64,000 bases of DNA from Styela clava (GCF_964204865.1 NC_135259.1:19912974-19976973); one strand, 5' to 3'; positions 45,372 through 56,821 are shown, counted from the stretch's first letter. Program-made: numbers and translations. The notes: generated by a model from the letters alone, not told the origin.

Positions 45372-46934
45372 TAAAAATGTAATTTCTGGAAACTCTCAAA
45401 TGGATTGTGTCTATCTTTGTACATATCAATATTTGTTGCTGTCAATTACAAAGTGGCGGAATATTGCCTTTATGTTGTTCCGAGATGGTGATTGATTTTT
45501 CAGTGGCAGAATTCATCATGCATGGATGACTATTTATACTTACCAAATAGTGCTGATGTATTTTAGATTGTTTCAAATGGTTCCGTTATGATTTATAATG
45601 CTAATGTTTTGAATTTGAAATTATTTTTCTGTCTAAGAAATGTATCTCCTTAATTAATGGGTGTACATGTACACTTTTTAATAATAGGAACATGAAATAT
45701 TGGCAACTGAAAAAGTGCACATGGTATAGTTTCAGAATTCACTCCACTTCTGTGCCTGCATTTGAAGAGTGCATCCTGTGTTCCTGTTGTTAAACTGTGA
45801 CTCATCTTAGACTGTTTTATATATGCTCCCAAAATGGAGTACATGAAAGTGCACCTTTTCTTTTTGAGTCGGAATCGTGTATCTTATGTTCTATTCCATG
45901 TATTATAAGCTTGTTATTTGTTTTTGAAAATTTTCCATTTTTGTCATCTGAATGAAAGTCTTATTTTTATGATAAAATAAAAAAATGGCACAAAAATTGT
46001 TTTTGGTGACAATTGTAAAATAACCAATTTTTGTCTTGTCTTTTTTGCTTTACAAAATTTGATTTCTTCTTGTAAATACTTTTGGTTTGTAAAGAATAAA
46101 ATAGGGTAAAAAGATATTGTTGTCTATTTATGAGGGAAAGTCTGGCAGGTTGCCTGTTCACTGCTTCTATGGAGTCTAAATAAACTTATACTTATGTTTT
46201 CCCGACCGTTAACCCAAGAAAATTTTCCCTACACTTTGCTATTGCAAAACTTTTGACGCTTTTTTACGAGACTTTTGAAGAAGAAACTGATTTACTTGCT
46301 CACAACCATTAGCCTAAACTATCGTAGCTTTTCCGGGACCAATTTTTGATTATTGCGACTAAACTAAAGCTCATCGGAATTCAGAAGACAGAATGACAAA
46401 TCAAATACTTCGGTTACAACTAATTTTAGAAAACTAACAAATAATAGAAAAAACGGGGCAATGTTTACAAACATTTCTGAATCTGGATGAAAAAATCACA
46501 ATTGTTACGTTCATCGTATTACTTGTGTAAATACAAAATGTCATGCACGACGGAAATAAAATATCTGAATCTTACGGAAATAAACAAGGAAATCCGATGC
46601 TTGGGTAAACATCCTGACGATGCGACGAGAGATTTGTTTTTCTATAGCACACCTCTTTCCGTTGCTTGCGTTGCGCACTTTTGTTGAGGAATACCTTGGT
46701 AGGAATTTGGCATTAGAGCCATTGTCATAAAGTCATACATCCCATATATCAGATATATTGCCATACGGTTGCCAGTGGTTCTCAACCTTTTTTCTTTCGT
46801 AACCCATTTCGTTGCACAAAAATTCTGTGGCTCACTACCATTTTCATGCGGAGAAAAACTTCAAGAAAAACATAGAATTCTTTCTGCAAAAATAGACACT
46901 TTCAGTTTAATATTAATTAGGTGAAATTTTGAGT

Positions 46935-47274
46935 GGGAGTGGTGACTCCTCTGCGGCCCATGGGCCGGGGCCACGGCCCATCGAACTGGGCCTCGGCCCA
47001 TCAGGATATGGGCCGCGGCCCATCAAGTTGTGTAAAGAAACTATTCACTTGGCTAACACAGACAGTCCCCGAACTCATAATAGAACTATAATGTAAAAAA
47101 TCTGAATATTTTTTGTCCTAACCCTAACCTGGTACACATACTATAGGAGTATGTTTTTTTGGTTCGAATATTGACAATTTGGTAAAAATTGAAAATTTTG
47201 TTAAGATAATTGAATTTTTCCTGATGGGGTCGCGACCCATCAAGCCATGGGCCGTAGACGAGTCACCACTCCTG
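46935..47274. mobile_element. hAT-like MITE with nested B-family copy
   Basis: Inverted ends GGGAGTGGTGACTC and GAGTCACCACTCCTG with 'ggcccatgggcc' motifs inside. A truncated B-family copy occupies about 47022-47149. No clean target duplication was found. Confidence 0.65.
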
Positions 47275-47665
47275 TACATTTTAACCCTGTAACACAAAAA
47301 TGCATCATCCATTGCTATAACCATCAAATTTTGTCCCGCTCGGTCAGCCAAAAGTCTTACTGAAGGTGAATGCGTGGTTTTGTTTGTTCGTTGTTTTCCG
47401 TTAACATCAATAGCGGGCAATTGCTTCGATTTGTAACATGTACGCCAAGGCGGCTCGTCGTTGACGTAAATTTCATTTCTATTTCTCGAGCTGAAACCGA
47501 TATTTTGACAGATGACAGATAGTGCATGAACTCTTGATGGCAATAAAGACAGTCGGGATGGTTTTGAATGTAGGCCCCTAATGTAAAATCGGTAAGTTTA
47601 AAGTGGCAAAAATTACAGCTATGGTTCGGAGGCGTCTTGCTTTGAGGTCATAAAAATATGTTAAC

Positions 47666-48122
47666 CCGGGTCTGGTATAGTTTAGTACCACAAGTACTTC
47701 CGGTTAGCGTAGCATAACAAACTTTGTATATGTTATTTCTAACCCACACCTGACTATGTCATCCAAAAATTACAGGACTATGACGTCACAATCACGTCAT
47801 AGAGCTTGCCAAGTATAGCTACTATCGTCCGAAATGGCAACTGCGCCGACGATACCGAACTCACTAACGCCAGCGGTCTCTCTCATATCGGGATCGTTGC
47901 GAGGAGAAAACGAGAGAAATAGCTTGCTCGATTTCGGGTGATGGACTGCGCGTTTTGGACCATCCGTACACTTTGTAGGTATTTATTCACCACTGTGGCT
48001 TCGTAGTGACGTAATTTTTTGGTGACATGGTCAGGTGGGGGTTAGAAATAACATATGCAAAGTTGTTGAGCCAAGCCAACTAGAAGTGCATGTGGTACCG
48101 TACTAAACTATACCAGACCCGG
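47666..48122. mobile_element. Fold-back MITE with about 110-bp arms
   Basis: Arms begin CCGGGTCTGGTATAGTTTAG and are complementary with scattered differences. Both flanks read TAAC (47662-47665, 48123-48126). The GTGACGTAATTTTTGG segment inside the arm recurs at 34631. Confidence 0.85.
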
Positions 48123-48341
48123 TAACCGCAACCCTAGGTATGCCGATACATTGTTTTTGAATAAACCACACGAAATACTGTGCATACTTTTATCATACCA
48201 GTTCTTCAGTTCAGAATCGATTTTCACATGAACAGAAAATTGTCGGAACTGCAGAATGCGGTACAGTACGATGATTGTAGAATTGTGATGTTTCTATCAG
48301 TTTTTCAGTTATTTTTTGTTATTTACATAAAAGAAATAAAA

Positions 48342-50913
48342 ATGACAAAGCGAGCGAATCCTTTTACTGACGATCCGCATCAATTAAAAACACATATTGG
48401 GCAAATGGAAGTTGCCAAGGGTGTTGCTGGAAAAAGCATTCTGGAAAAAATTCATGAGAATACAATGAAAAGACTTGTTGATGGAGCTAAAAACTTTTAC
48501 AATGGATATGTCTGTGGCAAAGATGATGGGGCTGGAGATGCAACTGATATATCTGATGCCCAGGTGAGACCTAGGAAAACCAAAGTAGTTTTCAGAAATT
48601 AATTAATTTTATTTTCTCCCAATATCAGTACGTCACAGTTTTCCGATTCCAAGAATAGTCCCCACTTTGAAAGACATCAATTATGACAACGAGTGCAAAT
48701 CCTTCATTTACGAGACAGTTTGGGCTTCTATATCACCAAACCAACTGTGCGAAATAAACTAATAGCAAGTGCAGTCTAAAAATGACACCATCAAATTAAA
48801 GACAAATAGAGTTTGTTTTATTGAAGAAAATGTCGTGACATTGTGAATACAGAGAACTGTGCCCTACTGAATAATTATGGGCATTGGCCGGACAATAAAA
48901 GCATTGTAATAAGCTGCAGAAATATACGCATTCCACGCATAATCCTCTGATTACCCTGTTTGGGCTCCAGTGATGGATAAATATGTGCCAGAGGATTCCA
49001 GGACTACCTGACTACTCAGTCGCCTGTTTATAGTTTACCCCAGGGCCCCCCAAACTGAAGGTCGCGACTAGAGATGTACCGATGTATCGGTATCGGGTAT
49101 CGGTAACGGCAATATCGGTCATTTTTCTGGTATCGGCCATGTATCGGTATCGGTTAAATCAAGGCCGATATTTCCGATATATTTATCTTTTTGATATGGT
49201 CCAGAATGTTTTAAAAGATAAGTTGGAATACTACTTTTTAATTTATTTTTTGTCTGGAGAGATCGTGAGCTATGAGCCATACATGTCCCCACCCCCGCGA
49301 GAGAATAGGATTCACGTGTTTTTAGCTATTCTTCAGCCAAACTAGCTCAACTAATTTGGCTATTTTCGCTGTCAAATTTTAATATTGACATTTTTAATAT
49401 TACATACTAATTATGAAGAAATATATCAACACAGCATATAACAAAAAGCAACTAGGCGCCCAGTTTCAAATCATACAGTGGAATTGGGGTCCTTATCAAC
49501 GGCACATGGACTTTTGGCACGGGTATAAGTTCTGACTGTTTGTCGTCAAGTACGAGTGTCACTATTCCGTCGACATCAATAAACTAAATTCCGAAATTCA
49601 AAATATATGATAGCAATTGTAAAATATTTTATATTATAAAATAGTAAAGTGAAAAAACATCCTCGACGGTTATAGGTAGGCCTTCTTTTTGTCGGTGCTG
49701 ATTGATATTCTTTCATTTTGTCTTTGACTTATTGCGTCGACGATTACGATTAGCCACGAAATAAAATATTTGTAAAATGCTTTTAATTTGAACGTAGGAC
49801 GGCGGCGCTAGAGTGTGTGGGTGATATTCGATATTCTTTTAAACGCGAATAACGATATTCGAAGGTCGCGATATTCATATTAAGTTCAAATGGGACATCC
49901 GGGCTTAATGAGTTTTCTAATTGAACACCGAGATTACTAGCGTTACTGTACAATGTATCTTAATCAGTTGAAGCAAACACCAAACATTAATTTCATATTA
50001 TGTGATATATCTTTTTTTTCGATCTGAAATAATGTGTACTATGAACAACGCTCAAAGACCATTGTTTTAACCCGTCTGCCCTACACAGAACACCTAATTA
50101 AGTAATAATTACATAGTATCGGTATCGGAATATCGGTAATATCGGCCTTTTTGTAGTATCGGTATCGGTATCGGCGTTTTAGCTGGTATCGGATCGGTAT
50201 CGGTATCGGCGACAAAAGTGGTATCGGTACATCTCTAGTCGCGACCCCGCAATGGGACGTATAACAAATTTTAGGGTTCACAATAAGTATACCAATTTCA
50301 TGCAGAAATACTACGATATATCTAATGTTGTACTTTTTTAGACTTTTGGTTTGAAAAACTAGTGCATGACATGAATTTCACGATTTTGAGAGAATACATA
50401 GGATCAGGGAAGCGGTAAGACAGGGATTGCAGAAATATTTCAATATATTCGAAGAGGTCGCGAGCTTAAAGTTTGTGGAACCTTGTTTAACCCAACTGCT
50501 GGCAAGTTGCAGCTTTCTCTGGCATCAATAACGAATAATTGGTTAACTATTTCCATACCTCATTATCATAATTCAGGATTTCTTATTTATAAGACTTTAT
50601 TTTTTATGAAATACAGGCAGCAGGAAACAACAACATAAATCGTTCTCAAAAACAAAGAAGCATAGCGTCGTTTTTTGGTGGAACTTCAGAAAAAACAAAT
50701 AAAATGGATACTTCTCAGATTACAACTTGTTGTCGAGTTTGCAAAGACACTCAAGTCGCAATTCATTGCTCGTTTTGTGAAGCTCCGTCCTGTGTTTCCT
50801 GCCTGCGAACTTGCTCTGATTGCGGACAAGATTTTTGTTCTCTGTGTGCTGTTGTTAGTTATAAAAGTACAATAGAAAAAGCATATTGCCTCAACTGTGT
50901 TTCAGATGTGTAG
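48342..50913 (+). CDS. SIVA1: SIVA family apoptosis-regulatory zinc protein
   Basis: Two exons (48342-48563 and 50617-50913) give 172 residues, like human SIVA (175). The N-terminus MTKRANPFTDD matches human MPKRSCPFAD, followed by the amphipathic region with ILEKIHENTMKRL. The C-terminal half is a dense zinc-binding Cys array (CCRVCKD, CSFCEAPSCVSC, CSDCGQDFCSLC, CLNC), the SIVA hallmark. SIVA1 is a p53/E2F-responsive adaptor that binds TNF-receptor family tails, Bcl-XL, and PCNA with RAD18. At the start of exon 2, QRSIASFF (Gln87, Ile90, Phe93, Phe94) is a textbook PIP box. The intron is filled by nested transposons. An acceptor at 48308 sits 33 bases before the start. AATAAA occurs at 50943-50948. 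Confidence 0.9.
49041..50495. mobile_element. Older hAT-like MITE carrying a younger insertion
   Basis: Outer ends CAGGGCCCCCCAAACTG and AAGTTTGTGGAACCTTG flank the 49069-50237 element. Removing that element restores a short MITE containing GGTCGCGACCCCGC. Flanks GTTTACCC and TTTAACCC are only approximate. Confidence 0.6.
49069..50237. mobile_element. hAT-like element, 1169 bp, exact TSD
   Basis: Ends TAGAGATGTACCGAT and ATCGGTACATCTCTA are inverted. The 8-base duplication GTCGCGAC is exact (49061-49068, 50238-50245). Many GGTATC(GG) repeats lie next to both ends. No transposase frame. Confidence 0.9.
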
Positions 50914-50942
50914 GTGTGATGTGGATGGCATTGTTGCATAAT

Positions 50943-50948
50943 AATAAA
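50943..50948 (+). promoter_or_regulatory. Polyadenylation signal of SIVA1
   Basis: AATAAA 30 bases after the SIVA1 stop codon. Confidence 0.55.
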
Positions 50949-51087
50949 TGACGTTTTTGAACAATTGCAATTATTGCGAAGGAAGTTTATAGTATGTGGA
51001 CATGTTTAAAAACGGTTGCAAATTTGCAATGGCAGTGTTGTGGCATAAAAAAAATTTAATTGGACTCACAAGCATTCCAAAAGCTCT

Positions 51088-51182
51088 ACTGATTAAAAAC
51101 ATCAATCCTGGTTAAGATATATTGAGAACCGACAGAACTCGAAACAAAATTGAAATTGTAAAGGAACTTTAAGGACACCCTG
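51088..51182. mobile_element. Mariner-like MITE, 5'-truncated
   Basis: Keeps 'cctggttaagatatattgag' and the end GGACACCCTG followed by TA. Confidence 0.75.
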
Positions 51183-51590
51183 TATTCTGCTATTTGCCTA
51201 GTTTTTTTTGTTTTTTGATCTCTTCAAGCACTGTGTTTTCACATTTTTCCAAGCACTACATCACTTTATTTTTATTTTTTGCACAAGTTGATTTTTTCCA
51301 TTTCGTCCTCTGTTTATCATTCACAGGGTATTTGTAGTGTTATTTTGGTAGGTTCCAAATCCCATTAGTGATGGGACACATCGAGCATGGGAATGGCGGT
51401 TCCTCTAATTTATTTTTTTTTATAATTTTTTCATTGCTATGTTTTTTATAGCAAGGCCTGTTTGTCACCAACTAGGAGACGATTTTACAACCCAGAGTTG
51501 CCGGGTACGCCCCATATCTTCAAGGTGACCAATTTAGTCGCAATTTCGATCCTTGTTCCTCGGAACCCACTGAGAAACGCTGTCTTAGAG

Positions 51591-51980
51591 CAGTGGTTGT
51601 CAAACTTTTTGAGACGCGACCCCATTTCAAAAATTATAAGGTATGATAAGCGTGTGACCCCAAGGTATACTAAGGAAAAAAATATTTTAAACCACTAAAA
51701 ACTAATCACAGTAAAATCTTATTCCCAAAAATTTTATCACGCGCTCTAGATTTCGTGTTACAATTTAATTATTGCCGTCACTCAATAGCCTTATTATAAA
51801 AGATATCACTGTAATTCAGAATACCCAAACTTGCTATGTAGTGCTAGTCAGCTCAGTGTAGAATGCATGCAATAGAATATAGAAAAATAAAACAAGAATA
51901 CAACGCCGGACACTCGGCAAACCTTAAAATATTCAAGGCGACCCAACTTGGGGTCGCGACCCACACTTTGGTGACCACTG
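51591..51980. mobile_element. hAT MITE, 390 bp, exact TSD
   Basis: Ends CAGTGGTTGTCAAAC and TTTGGTGACCACTG. The duplication TCTTAGAG is exact (51583-51590, 51981-51988). 'Gcgacccca' and 'tggggtcgc' form the next inner inverted repeat. Confidence 0.93.
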
Positions 51981-52513
51981 TCTTAGAGAATGGAACTGTA
52001 CATATGAAATTGGCTGTGTTCAACTACTCATCTTCCTAGACGTAACACAAATCTAATACATTTTTTTTATTTGAAAACAGGCTCTATTCAGAAAAGGCTG
52101 TATTCTATATTGCGTATTCTTAAAATTTTGTGAATTTTCATCAGAAATGATGTTACCTCCCTTTTCTGCACATAAATCTCTTGATAACTGTAGAAAATCT
52201 ATCTCAATTTTCTCAAACATATGCATCAGTTTTTGCAATCAATTATTCCTCGATCGATAAATGGTTCCCCTTATTGTATTTGATTAGTAAATTGGGTGAT
52301 TCTGATCTACCATAGCGCTCTCCCACTCATGCTCTTAGTGTCAATTTTTTTTCTCGTCATTCAATCTTTTGCATGACTCCCTTTGAAAGTATACACAATC
52401 ACATTTTTTTGTATTTTTCACAGCCATTACTATCTTAGAGTAGGCAGAATTGCATATCATGCTTTCAGCTGGTGCTTTGTAACTTAGTTTTAAATTGCAC
52501 TGTAAAAAAAATA

Positions 52514-54283
52514 ATGGGAACTGTCAAGTTTTCGGTATCTGCGACCACAGATTCGACAGAATTCGTTGGAATTGTTGGCAATGCTTCAGAATTAGGAAAT
52601 TGGCGACTTGAGGGATCTAAAATTCTGCAATTTAATGAAGAATCTTCTAAATGGAGCCTTGAAGTGAAATTTGAAAACTGTCCAAATGTAAAATATAGAT
52701 ATTTTATCGGGGATTATTTGCATGACGAGAGTGATAATAATACCATGGTTTTGAGGAAATGGGAGATCGGTCACGGTGATAAAGTACGAACTACTGATAT
52801 CATCCCAGGAAAGTCTCAGGATGTTGATGATGGAAATTTCGGTGTCATTAACGGAATAAATATCGTTGATCAAGGTTGGTTAACTGAACAGACAGAAGTT
52901 CGTTTTAATATCAGTCATACAGGAGCCAAAACGGTTGTTTCGTGGCACAAAAGTTTTGAAAAAAACATCGATGAAAATCTCATGATTCTGTTTCATCCTG
53001 ATATAGAAAATACCAGAGTTCAAACGCGGTTGATCAAACCGTTTAAATTTGAGACCCTCGATGGAGGGATTGCTGTGGATTTACCCCAAAGTGGGGACGA
53101 AGTTTTGACTTTCATCACCGAAACTATTCATATCGATTCCTTCTCGGCGCATTTTATTATCTCTGATAAGTCTAGAAAGTATCTTGGCAGAGCTAGCGTT
53201 GTGGGCAGTATGCTTGACAAAAGTATTTCTTACCTAACCTTAGCGATTTTGGATAATAATGGAAAAGGTATCGGAAGTTTAAAGATGGAATATATGGTTA
53301 TAACACCATATAAGAATGATGAAATTACAATGGAAAATTCTTACGGCACCTACTGGAAAAAACGTCCTACTATTCACATTGGGCATCGCGGTTCAGGGAA
53401 TTCTTTTACTGCTGAAACGACGTCGGATCTGTTCGAAAATACTATCGCTTCGTTTCAGAAAGCGGCGCTGCATAGTGCTGAAATGATCGAATTCGATGTA
53501 CAACTCACGAAAGATAAAATTCCTGTTGTTTTTCATGATTTTACAATTTGCACGAACGTTGTTTCGAAATTAGAACAAAGATCAGGGTCGTTACATGAAG
53601 TTGAAGTTCAAAGTTTAACGTTCGATGAGTTACAAACGTACGCTACTCGGCATAGATCTAGAAAAACTGACACTAGAGATCCAAAATTCCACCAAGATGA
53701 TCTTCATCCGCATTTCAGACCGTTCCCATCCTTGCAAGAAGTATTCGAGGCTGTCCCTGAACACGTTGGCTTCGATATTGAGTTGAAGTGGCCACATTAT
53801 CATGTGGATAAAACTTGGTATCATGACGTTGGTCGTTATTATTACGACGCTAACGAATTTCTAGATCGTGTTTTTGACATTGTTTTCAAACATGGAGGAA
53901 GTCGCGTTATCATGTTTTCATGCTTTGAAGCTAACATTTGTACCATGATACGAAGAAAACAAAATAAATTCCCTGTCGTTTATCTCACGAATGGAGATAG
54001 TTCAACTGATATCCCATTTATGGAGTTAAGAAGCCGATATAATCGTCTTGCAATCCCGTTTTGTTCTTCAGAGAATTTCCTCGGTCTTTGTACAGGTGAA
54101 AAAGACGCTTATTCCGATCCTACCCTCGTTGAAAAGATTCACGATTCAGGACTCAAGTTTTTTCTGTATGGGGACAATATCTGTAAACCAGAAAATCGTG
54201 AAATTCTCACAAAGCAAGGAGTTGATGGAATTATCTATGATCGAATACATAATATGTTACCAGAAACAGAAAATAAGCAGTGA
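52514..54283 (+). CDS. GPCPD1: Glycerophosphocholine phosphodiesterase GPCPD1
   Basis: Intronless. I choose the Met of MGTVKFSVSATT at 52514, giving 589 residues; the frame is open 14 codons further. The N-terminus is a CBM20 starch-binding domain (VGNASELGNW, YRYFIGDYL). The C-terminal half is a GDPD domain with HIGHRGSGN (His291), FENTIASF (Glu308), EFDVQLTKD (Glu326, Asp328), VVFHDFTI (His341), GFDIELKWP and GIIYDRIHNMLPE near the end. The enzyme hydrolyses glycerophosphocholine to choline and glycerol-3-phosphate in the cytosol. The linker WLTEQTEVRF also matches. Human GPCPD1 is 672 residues, and this protein ends soon after the catalytic barrel, without the vertebrate tail. An acceptor-like ttttcacag ends at 52423. 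Confidence 0.95.
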   Translation: MGTVKFSVSATTDSTEFVGIVGNASELGNWRLEGSKILQFNEESSKWSLEVKFENCPNVKYRYFIGDYLHDESDNNTMVLRKWEIGHGDKVRTTDIIPGKSQDVDDGNFGVINGINIVDQGWLTEQTEVRFNISHTGAKTVVSWHKSFEKNIDENLMILFHPDIENTRVQTRLIKPFKFETLDGGIAVDLPQSGDEVLTFITETIHIDSFSAHFIISDKSRKYLGRASVVGSMLDKSISYLTLAILDNNGKGIGSLKMEYMVITPYKNDEITMENSYGTYWKKRPTIHIGHRGSGNSFTAETTSDLFENTIASFQKAALHSAEMIEFDVQLTKDKIPVVFHDFTICTNVVSKLEQRSGSLHEVEVQSLTFDELQTYATRHRSRKTDTRDPKFHQDDLHPHFRPFPSLQEVFEAVPEHVGFDIELKWPHYHVDKTWYHDVGRYYYDANEFLDRVFDIVFKHGGSRVIMFSCFEANICTMIRRKQNKFPVVYLTNGDSSTDIPFMELRSRYNRLAIPFCSSENFLGLCTGEKDAYSDPTLVEKIHDSGLKFFLYGDNICKPENREILTKQGVDGIIYDRIHNMLPETENKQ

Positions 54284-54675
54284 GAAAAAACTGAAATATG
54301 CAACTAGAAAATTTTAACAAAAGATTTTTGAATTAGCTATTTGGACCTTGGGTGTCGCTGCTCGATAACCAGATTTGGTTTCTCGCGGCTTCCCTTTCCC
54401 CCCAAAAAAATGTTTATATTCATTTTCTCATAATTTGTGCTTGTGTGATATTTTTTAAAGATTGTGTGTGCTTGGATGTGTGTTTTTTGTTCATTTATAT
54501 AATTTGCTCAAGATACCTCTTTAAATCTAAGAATGGTCCATTGTGTGTCCAATGGTGAATGTCGCCTTTTCTGCTAAGATGGAAGATGTGGAATGATACT
54601 GATTAAATTTGTTTATTGATTTCCTTAGTGTTCCTAAGGCCAATGTGCGTCCTTGACTCTTTTGTGGCTTTAGAG

Positions 54676-55262
54676 TAGTGGTTTCCAAACCGCAAGCCAA
54701 TTACGGACTCTGTAACGATTTTATATGGCTTGTCGGACTTAGGGAAATAGTTTAATGCTCTATGTTTTTACTGTTTTGTGTTCGAGATAGCGCCAGTTGT
54801 TACGGCGTTATCACAATTTAAGTCTGTGTATATTCTTAACAATTCAATTATACTAATATCTTAATTATATACACTAGTACCAGCGTTCCCTCTAAAGTGT
54901 GTGCGTGTGCGCGCACACACAGCTTTCGCACACACGCATGGATTTACTGCACACAGACCTATTTCGATGTAATGTAACAATGTTCTCGGTTGGCAGGTTG
55001 AGAAAGTTTGTTGTTGGCCCACCCATTACCCGGTTAGAACGCCAAAATTTCTTCATTGGTTTTTGCACAAATACTAGTCATTTCCAAAAAAGTGCGCACA
55101 CACCAAAATTTCTGCGCACACATACTACAAAAAATTAAAGGGAACATTGACTGGTACTAATATCGGCATTGTGGGTCGATACCCTCTCCCGGCCCGCGAA
55201 TATCCTTCCGCTTCTATTTTTGCCCCCCCCCCCCCCCGGTCAATCAACTTTGGGAACCACTG
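54676..55262. mobile_element. hAT MITE with nested insertion, exact TSD
   Basis: Ends TAGTGGTTTCCAAACC and TTTGGGAACCACTG. The duplication CTTTAGAG is exact (54668-54675, 55263-55270). A cytosine run occurs at about 55223-55237. Confidence 0.92.
54881..55149. mobile_element. Nested hAT MITE, 269 bp
   Basis: Ends CAGCGTTCCCTCTAA and TTAAAGGGAACATTG; flanks ACTAGTAC and ACTGGTAC agree at 7 of 8. GT/GC-rich 'gtgcgcgcacacac' repeats lie near both ends. It sits inside the 54676-55262 element and is therefore younger. Confidence 0.88.
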
Positions 55263-55327
55263 CTTTAGAGCAAGGCCAAAGATTATCAAGATCTACTGTG
55301 ATCTCACAAACTTACAGTACCTTAAGT

Positions 55328-55638
55328 TAGGGGTGCACAACTCAAATGAGGATCTGTGCCAAATTTTCAAAATAATCTTGTCGGGTGCCACGCACAATTG
55401 TGGTAATGTAAATTAACTCCCGTAAAACAAACAAATTGCAATGACAATACATAATAACGGATATCTATTTATTGACACAATTTAATGTCCTGAAAAAAAA
55501 CTGCTGATTTTGATATAAACGTGATATTTTAATGTATATCATAATTTTTTTTTTTCACAAAACCATTCGCGTCGCGCCATACGTTTGAGCGTATGGCGAG
55601 CTAAATTTGGCACGCTTGCCTTGTGTTGTGCACCCCTG
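55328..55638. mobile_element. hAT MITE, 311 bp, exact TSD
   Basis: Ends TAGGGGTGCACAACT and GTTGTGCACCCCTG. The duplication CCTTAAGT is exact (55320-55327, 55639-55646). Confidence 0.93.
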
Positions 55639-55929
55639 CCTTAAGTTCACTCAGGTGTGCTAATAAGTTTATGCATGATTTTGGTAAAACTCTTTTATCA
55701 AAAAAACTCTGCTATTTTAGAAAGATGTTTTTTCATTTATTTTTTGTAGAAAATAATTACCATAAACCTAATGTATTTCTTTTGTTGTCATTGATTATTC
55801 CATTTTCATTAGTCAAAGATTTGGATGGGATTTAATTTTGTTTTTAAATTCTTTTCAGTTCCCAATCCAAATGATAGGGTTTTAACCTCTTATGGTTACA
55901 AAGTACAGATCTTGGAAGAAAGCAAATAT

Positions 55930-56050
55930 TTGGCAAACTAATCCCATACCCGACAAGGACTGGTAACTAAACTAGAGGCCGTGGTTCGTTATATGATTAA
56001 GCCGATCATGTTTCCTTTCCCCCAGGATAAATATATAAATCCTATCCTAT
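55930..56050 (+). mobile_element. SINE 3' fragment
   Basis: Matches the SINE tail from 'actaatcccatacccgac' to 'aaatcctatcc'. Confidence 0.75.
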
Positions 56051-56108
56051 GCTAAAAGAAGCCAGACTAGAGATGATATAATGCTGGCATGTTACCTTCA
56101 GTTTACTG

Positions 56109-56541
56109 CAGGGATCTGCAACCTACGGCAATATAATCCGGCCCGCGACGCTTCACTGAATTATAGTAACAAATTATAGCTGTTTTGTCGATTATATTCT
56201 TTACGCAAAAGAATTTATGTGTAAACTAAATTATATTATAACGTAACAAGTAGATAATTCACAATTAGGTATTCCTTTAATGAGACTATAATTTACCGTA
56301 ATTATAATTTTGACAAATGACAACAAAACGCAGAAAAGTTGATGCTAAGTGCAAATGGTTTAATGGCGCAAAAGATATTCAAATGGTCAGTCTTCGCTCG
56401 CTGCTCAAAATTTAACTTCTGATCTATGTGATTCATCGGTCATCCATTCTATTTGTAACTTTCTAAAAATATGTGCGGCCCGCCAATGACTTGCAACCTT
56501 TAATTTTGGCCCGCGAGCGACAAAAGGTTGCCGACCCTTCA
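56109..56541. mobile_element. hAT MITE, longer sister of 16350-16581
   Basis: Starts CAGGGATCTGCAACCTACGG and ends GGTTGCCGACCCTTCA. Flanks GTTTACTG and GCTTACTG agree at 7 of 8, though the right border is fuzzy. 'Ggcccgcgacgcttcactg' is shared with the 16-kb copy. Confidence 0.8.
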
Positions 56542-56821
56542 GCTTACTGCTTCGAAATATTATTCAAATCTGTATTTACATGATGTATTTCAAATATGGT
56601 GGAAAAATAAACTAATTATTACTGAGGTTATTCTGATTCATGGTTAGGTCACTGAAGCATAACCTAGCAGAATCGGTTCTTATCATTTAGAATAAGAATA
56701 TTCTGGCCAGTTATGCTACAGTTATTATCTTTAGTGATTTAAAAACAGATATAATGCATATAATAGCGATTAATGATTTTTCCTGTATTATTGTTTGAAG
56801 GATAGATAAAAGAGCTAAAAT

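Larger units (their letters stand above)
43647..48160. other. EIF1A 3' region and intergenic DNA
   Basis: No confident gene. A strong acceptor-like 'ctcattttcag' at about 44219-44229 followed by ATATAA could hold the last EIF1A codon and stop. Poly(A)-like AATAAAA signals lie near 45975. A hAT-like end (cagtggttctcaacc, 46773) lacks a partner. The 66-codon frame at 46487 is unsupported. Dated MITEs are listed separately. Confidence 0.5.

Noticed and set aside
46487-46687. 66-codon frame
   Set aside because: No family resemblance, no splice context and no neighbour support.
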